Source: Diadema setosum
Taxonomy: Eukaryota > Echinodermata > Echinoidea > Diadematoida > Diadematidae
DNA: 64,000 nt
NCBI GenBank assembly: GCA_033980235.1
Contig: CM067072.1
Span: 31,037,759-31,101,758 of the forward strand
Direction: 5' to 3'
The notes beneath the pieces were generated by a model that did not search any database, had not been told where the DNA came from, and worked only from the letters and a program-made list of their open reading frames with translations. The stretch's first letter is position 1, and each line of letters starts with the position of its first letter. Shown piece by piece: positions 1 through 9,983 of the stretch. The translations under genes and the position numbers were made by a program.

Positions 1-492
1 AATGTTTGAGGAAAATCGGACAATCGATGCAAGTTATGAATTTTTAAAGTTTTTGTGTTGGAACCGCTGGATGATAAGACTACTAGAGTTCATGATGTCA
101 AGGCGTAAATATTCGAAAATGACTGAGAAACGCCACTAAACACAAAACAACAGTCATATGTGGACAAAAAGAAAATATAAAAGGAATTCCACAAAAAAAA
201 ATCATGAAAATTACACGTTCCATCGCCATTTCCTTATTCAAGTGCTCTTTCATTATGCAAGAAAAGTGAAAGCATGTTGAATTTTCTTTATATTTTCTTT
301 ATATTGTTGGTCTACACGAAGACATGAACTCTAATAGTCTCCTCATCCAGTGGTTCCAACACCAAAACTTTAAAAATTCATAACTTTTGCATCGATAGTC
401 GTGATTTTTATTCAAACTTTCACTGATGTGTTCTACTAATGTTGCTGCTTTCACGCAATCCACATTTCTCTTTGGGTTTTGGTTTCCTTTAA
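1..492. mobile_element. TTAA-flanked palindromic MITE, family A, copy 1 (cut by window edge)
   Basis: This is the left-truncated copy of a foldback element seen complete at 35932-36497 and again at 59924-60468. The arms are inverted repeats: the left arm (from about 4, with the segment ggaaaatcgga) matches the reverse complement of the right arm (340-490). The right end runs CTTTGGGTTTTGG..CCTTTAA and stops at a TTAA (489-492). It has no coding capacity. TTAA at both ends of the intact copy suggests mobilisation by a piggyBac-like transposase; that is inference. Confidence 0.75.
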
Positions 493-499
493 TCCCCAC

Positions 500-521
500 C
501 TTTTGCCAGTGTGACCGCGGC
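500..521. repeat. Remnant of foldback family D
   Basis: The string CTTTTGCCAGTGTGACCGCGG matches the arm of the foldback repeats at 45401-45836 (CTTTTGCCAGTCTGACCGCGCC). Only about 21 bp of the arm is present, between MITE copy 1 and the LTR retrotransposon. The rest of 493-587 shows nothing recognisable. Confidence 0.45.
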
Positions 522-587
522 TTTTTCTGTCTCTCACACGTGTCAATACAGTTGTCCCTCTGGCGAGCACCTCATCATTATCATTTA

Positions 588-3500
588 TGTAACCCGAATG
601 TTACACTCCCGAGTTCATAAATAAAGAATATCACACCTGGGATTAAGTTTTGACAAAATAATCCAATGACAAACTTTATTAGCTTGTTTGTCGTTCAACA
701 AAGTACATCATTCAATTCAATTCGTTCACAGACTCAATTGTAACCTTTGTTACATTAGCATGACGAAATATTTGCCAGTGGATAACGATGATTCGACTCG
801 TTGCTGTCTCTTTGTCTCTCTCGCCGGTTATCCTGTCGACGAGCCCAGAGCAGTCACAAAACCGGTCGTACACGGTAGCTGATGCAATGCTCAGTAGCCG
901 TCAGTCACGCTGAACCAAGCAAAGGCTGGCCAAAGCTCTCATCCAAATATGTATCTAGTCAAAAGAGTTTATAAGACACAGGACTTTCCTAATATTGTGT
1001 CTCTCTGATCAATAATATTTCTTCAGGAGTATGGAAGTCCACTCCAAAATCTGATCTGGTACATTGCCTTTACATACTTGCCTCACAAACCTATATGAGC
1101 GCATTAGACAATACAGATACAAACTCCGATCGTCAAATGCTTGTCAATTCACTTTGACATACATATACAAGTGCTTATACGGTCAATGTAGCTTCTCAAA
1201 CTTCAGTTTAACATTTCAACGTTCTGAATTATATGCAACACTGCTGCCACAAATAAAGCTTTGATCTATCTGATCAACTGGCAGTATAGTTGCTTCATCT
1301 GGGGTCATCAAACATTTGTGACTCCAATTCAAATCTCACAATTTGAGTGGAAACAGCGCTCCACGCACACAATAATTACACTGAGCAGTTGTACACTTCA
1401 GCACGCATGTACAGTTAACATGTATACATTAAAAAGAGCATGAATATCTCCATTCGTATGTTCACAAGCGCACAGCTATTCCTCACATTAAGTTCTTTGC
1501 AAGGTTCTTCACATCTAGTGGCTAGTCCTCCCCTCTAGAGTTTCACATTCCACATTTCAATAGTGCAGTGACCTCCGCCACTCACAGGGAACGGTCAGTG
1601 GACATAAATCTGTCAGTCCAGACGAGGGGGGGGGGGGGGGGGGTACTCATTGTAGACCTCAATGTTTACGAGCATAGCCTCACTTTCTCTGAGTGTGAGG
1701 GTCTACAAGGCATTTCAATATGCATGTATGCAAACATCTGACTTCTAATTCCAAGTCAGCTTCCCAATTTTGTCTGTCTAGCAATGAACTTGAGTCTATG
1801 CAAAATCATGTCCATTCATAAAACATTCAAAGGGCAAAGCACATTGTAGTGCATTGTAATATTACATCTTCAAATAATACACAAGCACCAATCATCGATC
1901 ATCAATACTTTGGCATAACATATACTAACTTCGGTATATACATGATATCAGAGTCTTGTTAACACGCAACCTCCCAATCTATTGATTGGGGTTCATATTT
2001 AACAAACACTCTCCAATGCAATACATAACATGAGAAATACAATGACTTACCTAGTCAAAAGAGCCAACACTCGTTTTCACTACAAGTTGCTCCACACGGC
2101 AGTCAGTGGATGTACGTGCCACAACCAGTTGTATCACAGGCACATAAAACTTGTACATAACAATACAGCTGATGCTTATGAGGGTTAAATTACCAGTATT
2201 TTGTGGTAACCTCTCGGCAGATAAATGTGTGAGAGAACTTTCTGGATCACACAGTCGATGTAACAAGCAAAGTGGGTGCAGGCCTCAAAGCGCTGGCAGG
2301 AAGCAGATATGCCTATTTGCTCCAAAGCTATGGGCTTTTATACTTTTCTGTCTCTATGTAAAACGTTAATATTACAAACTTTCTCGAGAAAATCAGAAAC
2401 TTCCAGGAAGTTAACTGACCAGCAGAAATATCATTGGTTCATGTTCCTATGACATCATTCAAAGTCTGCCTCATTGGCTAGAGGTCACTCATTCCCCTTG
2501 ACTTCCAGGAACATTACTGACGTACTGACCATCCACTTGGCCAGACAAAGTCTTAACATTGACCAAGGGCAGTAACGACAGGCTTTCCAGTCACTCTCAA
2601 GCCTTCTGGCTACAGGGCTTTAAAGTTGCACTCCTGTGACCTTGGTCACTAGAGCTGCTGCCTAACCAGCATAGCTATATAACACATTGTTTATACTCAT
2701 ACAAACACTGATCTAGTTAACATACTAGACATAATCATATAACATAAGTCATAAAAAGCACTCAGTTAGGGTATAGAGACATAATTATACCTTATTTGCA
2801 TAAATGATGTATTAAACTTAACCACTGCACATACATATCTCTTATGCAGAAGTGCGTGGATCACACTTTGTTCTGAACATATGACATATCGATTAATAAT
2901 CTCACAAACAGTTATACCTTTACAGCCATTGATAACATATATCAAAGCAGTATCTGTAATACACAATGTAACATAGGTAGAGTAAATCTATTAATGTATG
3001 GAGTTACTATACTTTAAGGCACACGCAGAGCCTAAACAGTTCATTGGAAATGGGGGGGGGGGGGGGCAGAGAAATGGGAAGGGAAAGGAATAAGAGAGGA
3101 CAGAATTTGGGCTAAACGTGCACTCTACGTCATTGTCACAGAAAATGTTGGTCTACAGTTAGAACCAGTCCACTCTGTATAGGCTTTGCCCATGATAGGA
3201 CAGTATCCCTAAATCCCAAAGCAACTACTACTTTGTCCTAGCAAGAATGACCTTCCTCTTCTGAGACATGGTCCTTTCGTTTCTCTTGATGTGCCTACAC
3301 ACCAACAAAAGGGAGGGGTGCTTAAAACAATATCCCTAGACTGACTAGCTTGCTCCATCCTTGAGTTTTATTACACCTACATAGTCTGACACCAGCAGGG
3401 GCGTTTCACAGGGCTTGACCAGTCTCAATACACACAGGCTTACAATTGGACATTGGCTACTGGGGTCAAAGGCTGGAGGGGAAATCTTAAGACTAATCTT

Positions 3501-3678
3501 GGGGGTTACTAGTGCACTGATCGAGGGGTTGTTGGAAAACAGGTGGGGTATGGACGTCAGAGGAGGGATGAATGGAGGGGTGGTAATAACAGTGACCATG
3601 GGTCTTCCAAGGAAGTAGGAATCTAGTCTGACGACATTCTGGAGAAATCTTAGTAACCCAAATTTTGGTGGGGTTACA
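588..3678 (-). repeat. 3' LTR of the Gypsy element (3091 bp)
   Basis: This is the downstream LTR in element orientation. It matches 9984-13067 base for base where I compared them. The 7-bp length difference is explained by G18 against G12 (from 1626 and 11022) and G15 against G14 (from about 3052 and 12442). It is bounded by TGTAACCC/GGGTTACA, preceded in element orientation by a purine tract. Three kilobases is long for a Gypsy LTR. The short ORFs inside it resemble nothing known and are not called. Confidence 0.93.
675..680 (-). terminator. Probable poly(A) signal of the retrotransposon
   Basis: The plus strand reads TTTATT, giving AATAAA on the coding strand, about 90 bp before the outer end of the 3' LTR. 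The equivalent hexamer in the 5' LTR is at 10071-10076. Its place near the LTR end suits retroelement 3'-end formation. With the TATA box at 2335-2342, it implies a very long R region of about 1.6 kb. Cleavage was not located. Confidence 0.45.
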
Positions 3679-3690
3679 TCCTCCCCTTTC
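3679..3690 (-). other. Polypurine tract (plus-strand primer site)
   Basis: The coding strand reads GAAAGGGGAGGA immediately before TGTAACCC, the start of the 3' LTR. A purine-only run abutting the 3' LTR is the expected primer for plus-strand DNA synthesis. It fixes the LTR boundary at 3678. Confidence 0.85.
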
Positions 3691-3720
3691 AAACCGGGGT
3701 TCACTCCTGTGAACCTTAGA

Positions 3721-6700
3721 TTAATCAAAGCCAAAGATCTTACGCTTAAGGTCAGCAAAGAATCCTAATGAAGTTGCTTGCCTAGCACGAGAGGGTTCAC
3801 CAAGGGTATCGTACTGCATGCGTATCGGTGGCCTTGAAGAGCGAGTCGAGCGCCTGATGGATTGCGGGGCAGGCTCTGAATCGATTGCTTGCTTTGCATT
3901 TTGCACTTGCTCAGCCTCAGGTTCTGCTGGAGGATGAGGGGTGTTACCTCTGGACTCTGTGTCTGGGGGTAAAGGGCTAGTGTGTCTACTTTCTTCTTCC
4001 ATGCTCTCCCCTCTCAAATCGGGGACTGCATCATCTGGTGTTACTCTACCAGAACTACTGGATGTAACTGTGGCATCTACGCTGATGTCACCGCCAGCCT
4101 GGTTCTCTAAGTCTGAATCGGTTATTGTCTCCCCAGTAATAGATTCAGGGGATGGGACGGAACCAAGGGAAACACTTGTGTCACTCGCCACATCAGTTGC
4201 GTTGACCTGTTCAGAGGTGTCGCTGGCAGTCTCTGAGGGGATGCTGGGAGGTTGGGAGGGGAAAAATTCTGGCGCATTTATGTGAAGTCCTGAACGTGGG
4301 CGGTTAATGTGCTTGCGTACATCGAAAAGCAGAGTAATTTCTTCATCACTTGAGTCTGAACTATCAGACTCTTCCTCACTTGGAGGGGCAATGGACCTTT
4401 TGGAACGGGTCCGATCAGCTGGATTCCTTTTCTTACCTGGTCTCTGGGTCTCCGAGTTATGGGCTGGGGCCTCATTCAAGTATTCTATTGGTAGGAGAAG
4501 GTTGCGGTGAAGGGTGCGTGTCCTACCAACCCCGTCTTCAGGTGCAACTTCATAAACTGGCATATCAGGGTTAAGTTGCTTTGTGATGACATAGGGGTTT
4601 GCATACCATCTATCAGCTAGCTTCTGTTTTCCTGTCAGTCCAACATTCCTAACTAGGACGCGATCGCCAGGTTTCAGGCCATTTGCTCGCACTTTCGCAT
4701 CATAGCGGACCTTGTTGGCACTGGCAGACTTGTCTGATGCTGCTGACGCAAGTTTATACGCCCGCGTTAGCTGATCACGCAAACCACTGACGTACTTCAC
4801 GTGGTCAGTCCCAGTGAAGTTGTCAGGGCTAGTGCCAAATCGTAGATCAACAGGCAGCCTAGCCTCCCTGCCGAACATGAGGAAATAAGGCGAGAAACCA
4901 GTGCTGTCATTCTTTGAACAATTGTAAGCGTGTACAAGTGCACTTACATATTTGCTCCAGTTTGCCTTCTTCTCCTCCTCCAGGGTCCCCAGCATGTCCA
5001 GCAGTGTCCTGTTGAAACGCTCAGGCTGAGGGTCTCCCTGCGGGTGGTAAGGAGTTGTCCTTGACTTTTTAATGCCAAGGAGCCTTGACAGCTCATGGAT
5101 CACTCTGCTCTCAAAGTCCCTACCTTGATCAGAATGAAGGCGCTGGGGCAGACCATAATGTACAAAGAAGTTCTCCCACAGGACCTTGGCGACAGTGGCA
5201 GCAGTCTGATCCTTCGTGGGGAAGGCTTGTGCGTATCGTGTGTAGTGATCCGTCACTACCAAGATAGACTTCTTGTTCGAGCGGTCTGGTTCTAGGGAGA
5301 GAAAGTCCATGCAGACCAGCTCCAGGGGGCTGGTTGTGTGAATACTCACCAATGGGGCTGCTGGCTTTGGAGGAGTCTTTCTTGCTATGCAACGAGGGCA
5401 ATGCTTGACCCACTCTGTAATGTCAGCACTCATCTTTGGCCAGTAGAATCTGTCTCTAGCCAATGCTATGGACTTCTCGATCCCAAGGTGGCCAACACTG
5501 TCGTGTATGCCCCTCATTGCCTCGACACGGCGCTGGGCAGGCAATACTAACTGGTGATGGCGGTTGCCTAAGGAGTCAGTGAAAGTTCTGTAGAGGACTC
5601 CTTTGCACAGAACTAGCCTGTCGAACTCGCGGAGTATTAGGGCAGCCTCTCTAGAAAGGGCGGTATAAGACTGCGGCCTCTCCCCACGTTCGACATAATC
5701 CCTGACTAGTTTCAGTTGGGGATCTGCCTTTTGAGCCTGTGCCCAGTCTACTACATTCAGGTCTGAGCCCTTTGCATACAGACCTGGGATAGACTCTGCA
5801 CTGGCACACAGGGTCTCAACGTATGGCTGGCTTCTATGAGGAGAGTTGGCTGAAACATAATGCGTCTGACAGAAGGCAGAGAGTGTGGACACTTTCTCAC
5901 CTGAGTCTGACGTCTCATGCAGCCTTGCCTCCAGATCACTAATCTTGCACTGCTGGCGAGCCTCAAACTCCTTGTCGAGGCCGGGAGGATGTGGTTTCCG
6001 TGACAGTGCATCTGCTTCTATGTTCGTCTTTCCTGGCTTATAATGGATGGAAAAATCAAAGCAGGAAAGTGCAGCAAGCCATCTATGTCCTGTGGCATCG
6101 AGTTTTGCCGACGTCAGGACATATGTTAGTGGGTTATTATCTGTCATAACCCGTGTACCTTTTGCTGCATACAAGTAATCCCTGAATTTGTCGGTGACTG
6201 CCCACTTTAGAGCAAGAAATTCCAGCTTGTGGACTGGATAGTTCTTCTCACTGTGGGACAGTCCCCGACTTCCATATGCCACTGGACGAAGCTTACCTCC
6301 ATGACCTTGATACAGGACACCACCCAGTCCATCACGGCTGGCATCAACATGGAGCACAAAAGGCTTTGACAGGTCTGCGAAGGCTAAGACTGGGGCTGTG
6401 ACCAGACAATGCTTCAAAGCCTGAAAAGTATTCTCACACTCCTCAGTCCAAGCATCACCAAGGGGGTCACTTGCCTTTCGGGCATCCGGGCTCGGAACTT
6501 TCTTTGGAGGTGGACGGCCTCGCTTCCTTGGGTAAACGCACCCGCTTGTAAGCGCGTTCAAAGGGCGGGAAATTTTGGCGTAGTCTTTTATGAATCGCCG
6601 GTAATAGCCAGCAAATCCCAGGAAAGACTTGACATGCCTCACTGTCTGTGGCCTGGGCCAGGTTCTTACATCGGCCACTTTGTCTGGATCTGTCTGTACC

Positions 6701-8469
6701 CCAGCCTCGGAGACTACATGACCAAGGTACCTAACCGACTGACAGCAAAATTGGCATTTTTCTGGTGATACCTTCAAGCCAAATTGCTGCAGCCTATCCA
6801 GCACCCTAGCCAGGCGCTCCTCCATTTCCTCCAGCGTCTTGGAGAAGATTATCAGGTCATCCATGTACACCAGCACCTCTAACATGTTCAGACCTGACAT
6901 ACACTTCTCCATCAGCCTTTGGAAGGTTGCTGGTGCTCCCTTCACCCCTTGGGGCATACGCTCAAACTGGTAAAACCCCAAAGGGCAAGTGAAGGCCGTT
7001 TTCTCCTTGTCTGTTTCACGCATCGGGATTTGGTAGAATCCCGACTTTAGGTCGATAACAGAAAACCATTTACTGCCACTCAGGGAATCAATGGCCTCCT
7101 GTATCAGGGGCACTGTGTACTGGTCGGGGATAGTACGAGAATTGAGTGTGCGGTAGTCAACGCACATTCTTAAAGTACCATTCTTTTTCCGAACCAGCAC
7201 AATTGGGGAGGCATAGGGACTCTTAGACTCCTTAATGATGTTGTTCTCCAACAGCTGTTGGAGATGTTGCTGCAAGTCCCTAAGATCAGAGGGAGGCACC
7301 CTCCGAGACCTCTCACGGAATGGTGTGTCATCGTCAACACGAATCTGATGCTCCGCATAGCCTGTACTGCCTAGGTCAAATTCATGCCTGGAGAACACAT
7401 CACTCCTCTGCCTGCACTGATTGAGCAGCCTTTCTTTCCACTCCGAGGAAATCGGGCCCCAATTGATGGGCAGCTCACTAACGTCAACTTGAGGGGAAGG
7501 GGTGTTATCGCCTACATTAGCACTTACTTGGGAATGGGTTGCCTCGGTGTAACTGTGAGGCTGGGTAGGAAAACTACTAGGGGTAGGGAAACACTTGTCG
7601 GGGATATAGGCATCTACTATTGGGCAGTTGCCAGGGACAGTGATAGACTCAGGGCTACTATTGGTCACCAGCACCCTTACCTTTCCAATTGCACCACCTG
7701 ACAATTTTTGTACTCCCGGAGCTATGTGTAACCCACTTGGAAGTTTGCTGTGGGGATTAGACTCTACGAAAACAGTCGTCTCTTCTTTCAGGGGATTCCT
7801 AATTTGGGCAGTCATTACCAATTTGGAGTGGGGAGGTATTTGAGTGCTATGTCCTTTCTTGGTCCTAGCAGCGCCCAATTTGCCATCTGGGGACAACTTC
7901 TCTTGTTTTGATATGCTGGCATAGATATCCCTGCATTTAGTACTAATCTTCAATGACTGGGCGAAGCGCGCTCCAGCCATCCTCCTGCAAGATTCAAAAC
8001 AGTGCCTGAAAAGTCCTGAATTTGTGCCAATAATCACTCTATGGTCACAGGGACGCTGGGGGTCTGGTACTACAAGAGCCAATGTACTAAACTCAGTCCC
8101 TGTGCCAGCAAATGACCGTTCAAAACCTATGTTAACGTAGGCCCAACCCAGATAGGGCATAGTCCCATCCCCTCCATGGTACAGGACTAGGTCACTCAGT
8201 TCATGCAATTCCCTATCTAGTGTGTCGAAAAGGCTCTTGTGTATAAGAGTGACTTGAGACCCACTATCAAGAAGGCATTTTGTCTCCTTTCCATCTATCC
8301 AACATTTTGGGTTGATAGCATCTCCTACTAAACCTTCAGGAACATCGTTCTTGGAAACCTCAACTTTAGAAACAAGTGGGGGATAATCTAATTTTGGGGC
8401 CCCTGGTTTCCCCTTCCCAGGCGCCCTTTCTCGTTTCCCTGGTTGCCAAGGATGTAGTTGACAAGTCTT
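3721..8469 (-). CDS. pol: Gypsy pol polyprotein (PR-RT-RNaseH-IN), read by -1 frameshift
   Basis: The pol frame is open from the base after a TAA at 8472-8470 down to the stop at 3721-3723. It overlaps gag by about 80 nt in the -1 frame and has no ATG at its head, so it is probably made as Gag-Pol by frameshifting. Domains, counting from codon 8208: the aspartic protease lies upstream, with LLDSGSQVTLIH at about 8274-8239. Reverse transcriptase spans about 270-480 with D386 (VIDLKSG) and YMDD at 448-451. A basic linker at 558-570 carries an AT-hook-like KRGRPPPKK. RNase H spans about 605-740 (VDAS, E663, MTDNN). The integrase zinc finger has H902/H907 and C937/C940, and the core has D968, D1027 and E1063 with exactly 35 residues between the last two. 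A GPY/F-like region lies near 1190-1240. A Ser/Glu/Asp-rich tail of about 250 residues has no recognised domain. No stop or frame break lies inside. Confidence 0.93.
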   Translation of the reverse strand, partial: KTCQLHPWQPGKRERAPGKGKPGAPKLDYPPLVSKVEVSKNDVPEGLVGDAINPKCWIDGKETKCLLDSGSQVTLIHKSLFDTLDRELHELSDLVLYHGGDGTMPYLGWAYVNIGFERSFAGTGTEFSTLALVVPDPQRPCDHRVIIGTNSGLFRHCFESCRRMAGARFAQSLKISTKCRDIYASISKQEKLSPDGKLGAARTKKGHSTQIPPHSKLVMTAQIRNPLKEETTVFVESNPHSKLPSGLHIAPGVQKLSGGAIGKVRVLVTNSSPESITVPGNCPIVDAYIPDKCFPTPSSFPTQPHSYTEATHSQVSANVGDNTPSPQVDVSELPINWGPISSEWKERLLNQCRQRSDVFSRHEFDLGSTGYAEHQIRVDDDTPFRERSRRVPPSDLRDLQQHLQQLLENNIIKESKSPYASPIVLVRKKNGTLRMCVDYRTLNSRTIPDQYTVPLIQEAIDSLSGSKWFSVIDLKSGFYQIPMRETDKEKTAFTCPLGFYQFERMPQGVKGAPATFQRLMEKCMSGLNMLEVLVYMDDLIIFSKTLEEMEERLARVLDRLQQFGLKVSPEKCQFCCQSVRYLGHVVSEAGVQTDPDKVADVRTWPRPQTVRHVKSFLGFAGYYRRFIKDYAKISRPLNALTSGCVYPRKRGRPPPKKVPSPDARKASDPLGDAWTEECENTFQALKHCLVTAPVLAFADLSKPFVLHVDASRDGLGGVLYQGHGGKLRPVAYGSRGLSHSEKNYPVHKLEFLALKWAVTDKFRDYLYAAKGTRVMTDNNPLTYVLTSAKLDATGHRWLAALSCFDFSIHYKPGKTNIEADALSRKPHPPGLDKEFEARQQCKISDLEARLHETSDSGEKVSTLSAFCQTHYVSANSPHRSQPYVETLCASAESIPGLYAKGSDLNVVDWAQAQKADPQLKLVRDYVERGERPQSYTALSREAALILREFDRLVLCKGVLYRTFTDSLGNRHHQLVLPAQRRVEAMRGIHDSVGHLGIEKSIALARDRFYWPKMSADITEWVKHCPRCIARKTPPKPAAPLVSIHTTSPLELVCMDFLSLEPDRSNKKSILVVTDHYTRYAQAFPTKDQTAATVAKVLWENFFVHYGLPQRLHSDQGRDFESRVIHELSRLLGIKKSRTTPYHPQGDPQPERFNRTLLDMLGTLEEEKKANWSKYVSALVHAYNCSKNDSTGFSPYFLMFGREARLPVDLRFGTSPDNFTGTDHVKYVSGLRDQLTRAYKLASAASDKSASANKVRYDAKVRANGLKPGDRVLVRNVGLTGKQKLADRWYANPYVITKQLNPDMPVYEVAPEDGVGRTRTLHRNLLLPIEYLNEAPAHNSETQRPGKKRNPADRTRSKRSIAPPSEEESDSSDSSDEEITLLFDVRKHINRPRSGLHINAPEFFPSQPPSIPSETASDTSEQVNATDVASDTSVSLGSVPSPESITGETITDSDLENQAGGDISVDATVTSSSSGRVTPDDAVPDLRGESMEEESRHTSPLPPDTESRGNTPHPPAEPEAEQVQNAKQAIDSEPAPQSIRRSTRSSRPPIRMQYDTLGEPSRARQATSLGFFADLKRKIFGFD

Positions 8470-9809
8470 TTACTCAGTACGTCAGGGGGAACAGAATTCT
8501 GACAATTTCTACTGATGTGGCCCTCCTCTCCACACTTGAAGCAAACAACACCAGTATTACTTTGCTGGGACGACTGAGGTTTGGGGGGATTTTTGGTGGG
8601 TTGGGGTGCTGGTGGGGGAAGGACATGAGGTTGAGGGGCTGGTTGGGGTGGCAGAATAGAGGGCTCTACCTTACGGTGGGCAGCCTGTTTGGGTTTCGTG
8701 CTGACGGGGGGTCTTGAGGCAGACAACGATTTCTTCACCCTCTCCTCTTCTTCCTGCTTCCTCACCGAAGACAGGAGTTCCAGGAAGGACGGTGGTTTCT
8801 CCAGGCGTTCTCTGAGCTGTAGGTTCACCAGGAGCATTTCATGGTAGAGAATGCCCCTGATGAATTGTCGGAGTCTCACCTTATTGGCGTCATGTGGCTT
8901 GACAACTCCTCGCCTAACCACATGGCGCATGACTTCCTGTAAGCGAGAAAGGTACTCAGAGGGAGACTCACCTTCAGCCTGGACTGTCTGATGAAATCTG
9001 ACAAACAGTTCATCATCCGTGTCAGTATCGCCAAAAGCCAGATCCAGAGCCCTGAGGTAGTCTGCAGAGCAGGCCTGGGAGTTCTCGCGCCTAAGGTCTG
9101 TAATGATGCTCGACGCAGGCGGACGCAATGACTCACGAATGCGCTTGCGCCGCTCAGCATCATCCAGAGTCTGCCACTCCTCCATCTGGCTCTCAACATG
9201 CTCTATCCAGATGGGGTAGCTATCCTCATCACGCGCTGCTGTCTTTGCACCGGAGAAGCATCGCAGTTTCCGATACCCTGTGGTCAGCCCACACCGTGCA
9301 AGTGAAGCTGCTAAAATTGGAATGTCTCGATCAGGAAAGGACATGGATGGTTCACTGCTACCAGGGGAAGGGGGTGGAAGGTTGTTAGTGATGGGGATGT
9401 CTTGAGACTGGACTTCCTGAGCTCTACGCCCTGCTTTTCTCCATTCCCTAACTAAACCTCTCTCCCTCAGGTCCTTGACACTGACCCTGTTTCCTCTGAC
9501 TGGTCCTAAACCGTCCAACCGCACTACTCTGCATATAGTCTCCCCATCTACTGGAATGACAATCTGTGCCTGTAATCCTAACAGAGCAACTGCATCTTCA
9601 AATTCACACAGGAGCAATGTTTCCCCTGTATCGGGATCATCCCGCCTTAAAACCTCAAGTAATGTGGGATATAACTCTGACAGTGCCAGTGCAAACACTT
9701 CTGTTGGCACTGTCTTTACACCTGTTGCAAGTAGGAGGGCATTCTCTACTCTAATCTCCTCCTTCTTGCACCAATCCTGACCAATCTGCTTCAAACTTTT
9801 ACCTGCCAT
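8388..9809 (-). CDS. gag: Gypsy Gag with PNMA-like matrix/capsid region and CCHC zinc knuckle
   Basis: This encodes 473 residues from the ATG at 9809-9807 (context aaagcgATGG). An upstream in-frame ATG at 9905 adds 32 residues, but the MAGKSLKQIGQDWC start fits better. The N-terminus (LKQIGQDWC..ALLLATGV) and a later capsid-like block (FSGA..WIEHVESQMEEW..RRKRIRESLRPPA) resemble the paraneoplastic Ma (PNMA) family, host genes thought to derive from Ty3/Gypsy gag. A proline-rich linker follows, then a nucleocapsid knuckle CFKCGEEGHISRNC (C-X2-C-X4-H-X4-C). Gag forms the particle that packages the RNA. The C-terminal codons overlap pol and hold the frameshift signals. The PNMA resemblance is from memory of the family, not an alignment. 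Confidence 0.9.
   Translation of the reverse strand: MAGKSLKQIGQDWCKKEEIRVENALLLATGVKTVPTEVFALALSELYPTLLEVLRRDDPDTGETLLLCEFEDAVALLGLQAQIVIPVDGETICRVVRLDGLGPVRGNRVSVKDLRERGLVREWRKAGRRAQEVQSQDIPITNNLPPPSPGSSEPSMSFPDRDIPILAASLARCGLTTGYRKLRCFSGAKTAARDEDSYPIWIEHVESQMEEWQTLDDAERRKRIRESLRPPASSIITDLRRENSQACSADYLRALDLAFGDTDTDDELFVRFHQTVQAEGESPSEYLSRLQEVMRHVVRRGVVKPHDANKVRLRQFIRGILYHEMLLVNLQLRERLEKPPSFLELLSSVRKQEEEERVKKSLSASRPPVSTKPKQAAHRKVEPSILPPQPAPQPHVLPPPAPQPTKNPPKPQSSQQSNTGVVCFKCGEEGHISRNCQNSVPPDVLSKRLVNYILGNQGNEKGRLGRGNQGPQN
8406..8439 (-). promoter_or_regulatory. Duplicated -1 ribosomal frameshift heptamers (GGGAAAC x2)
   Basis: Coding-strand GGGAAAC occurs at 8439-8433 and 8412-8406. Both are phased G-GGA-AAC in the gag frame and both lie inside the 80-nt gag/pol overlap. 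Slippage to GGG-AAA at either site enters the pol frame. The heptamer fits the X-XXY-YYZ rule used by many retroviruses. GC-rich sequence with self-complementary GGCGCC and GGGGCCCC follows and could form the stimulatory structure, but this was not folded computationally. Confidence 0.7.
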
Positions 9810-9960
9810 CGCTTTGTTTCCTGCACACGAGTGTTGGCTCTTTGATACAATACAAAAAAATGGTGAATGTAATAGTAACAATGGACAATAATAATCAAGA
9901 CTCAATTTCGGTAATACGCGTTACCAAACAAATCCAATTATCAATCAAGAAAACAATCGA

Positions 9961-9978
9961 TTCCCGGACAAGCCCCCA
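9961..9978 (-). other. Primer binding site, tRNA-Pro-like
   Basis: The coding strand reads TGGGGGCTTGTCCGGGAA, starting 5 nt after the TG..CA boundary of the 5' LTR. It matches 16 of 18 positions of the tRNA-Pro 3'-end complement used by many retroviruses (TGGGGGCTCGTCCGGGAT). The 5-nt spacer on the plus strand is attta, the same pentamer that precedes the other LTR at 583-587. The true LTR may therefore include it and abut the site directly. Confidence 0.75.
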
Positions 9979-9983
9979 ATTTA

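Noticed and set aside
3345..3758. 137-codon minus-strand frame spanning the 3' LTR edge
   Set aside because: It lies mainly in LTR sequence, has no recognisable domain, and its copy in the other LTR reads into different flanking sequence.
6409..6768. 119-codon plus-strand open frame
   Set aside because: Shadow of pol on the opposite strand.
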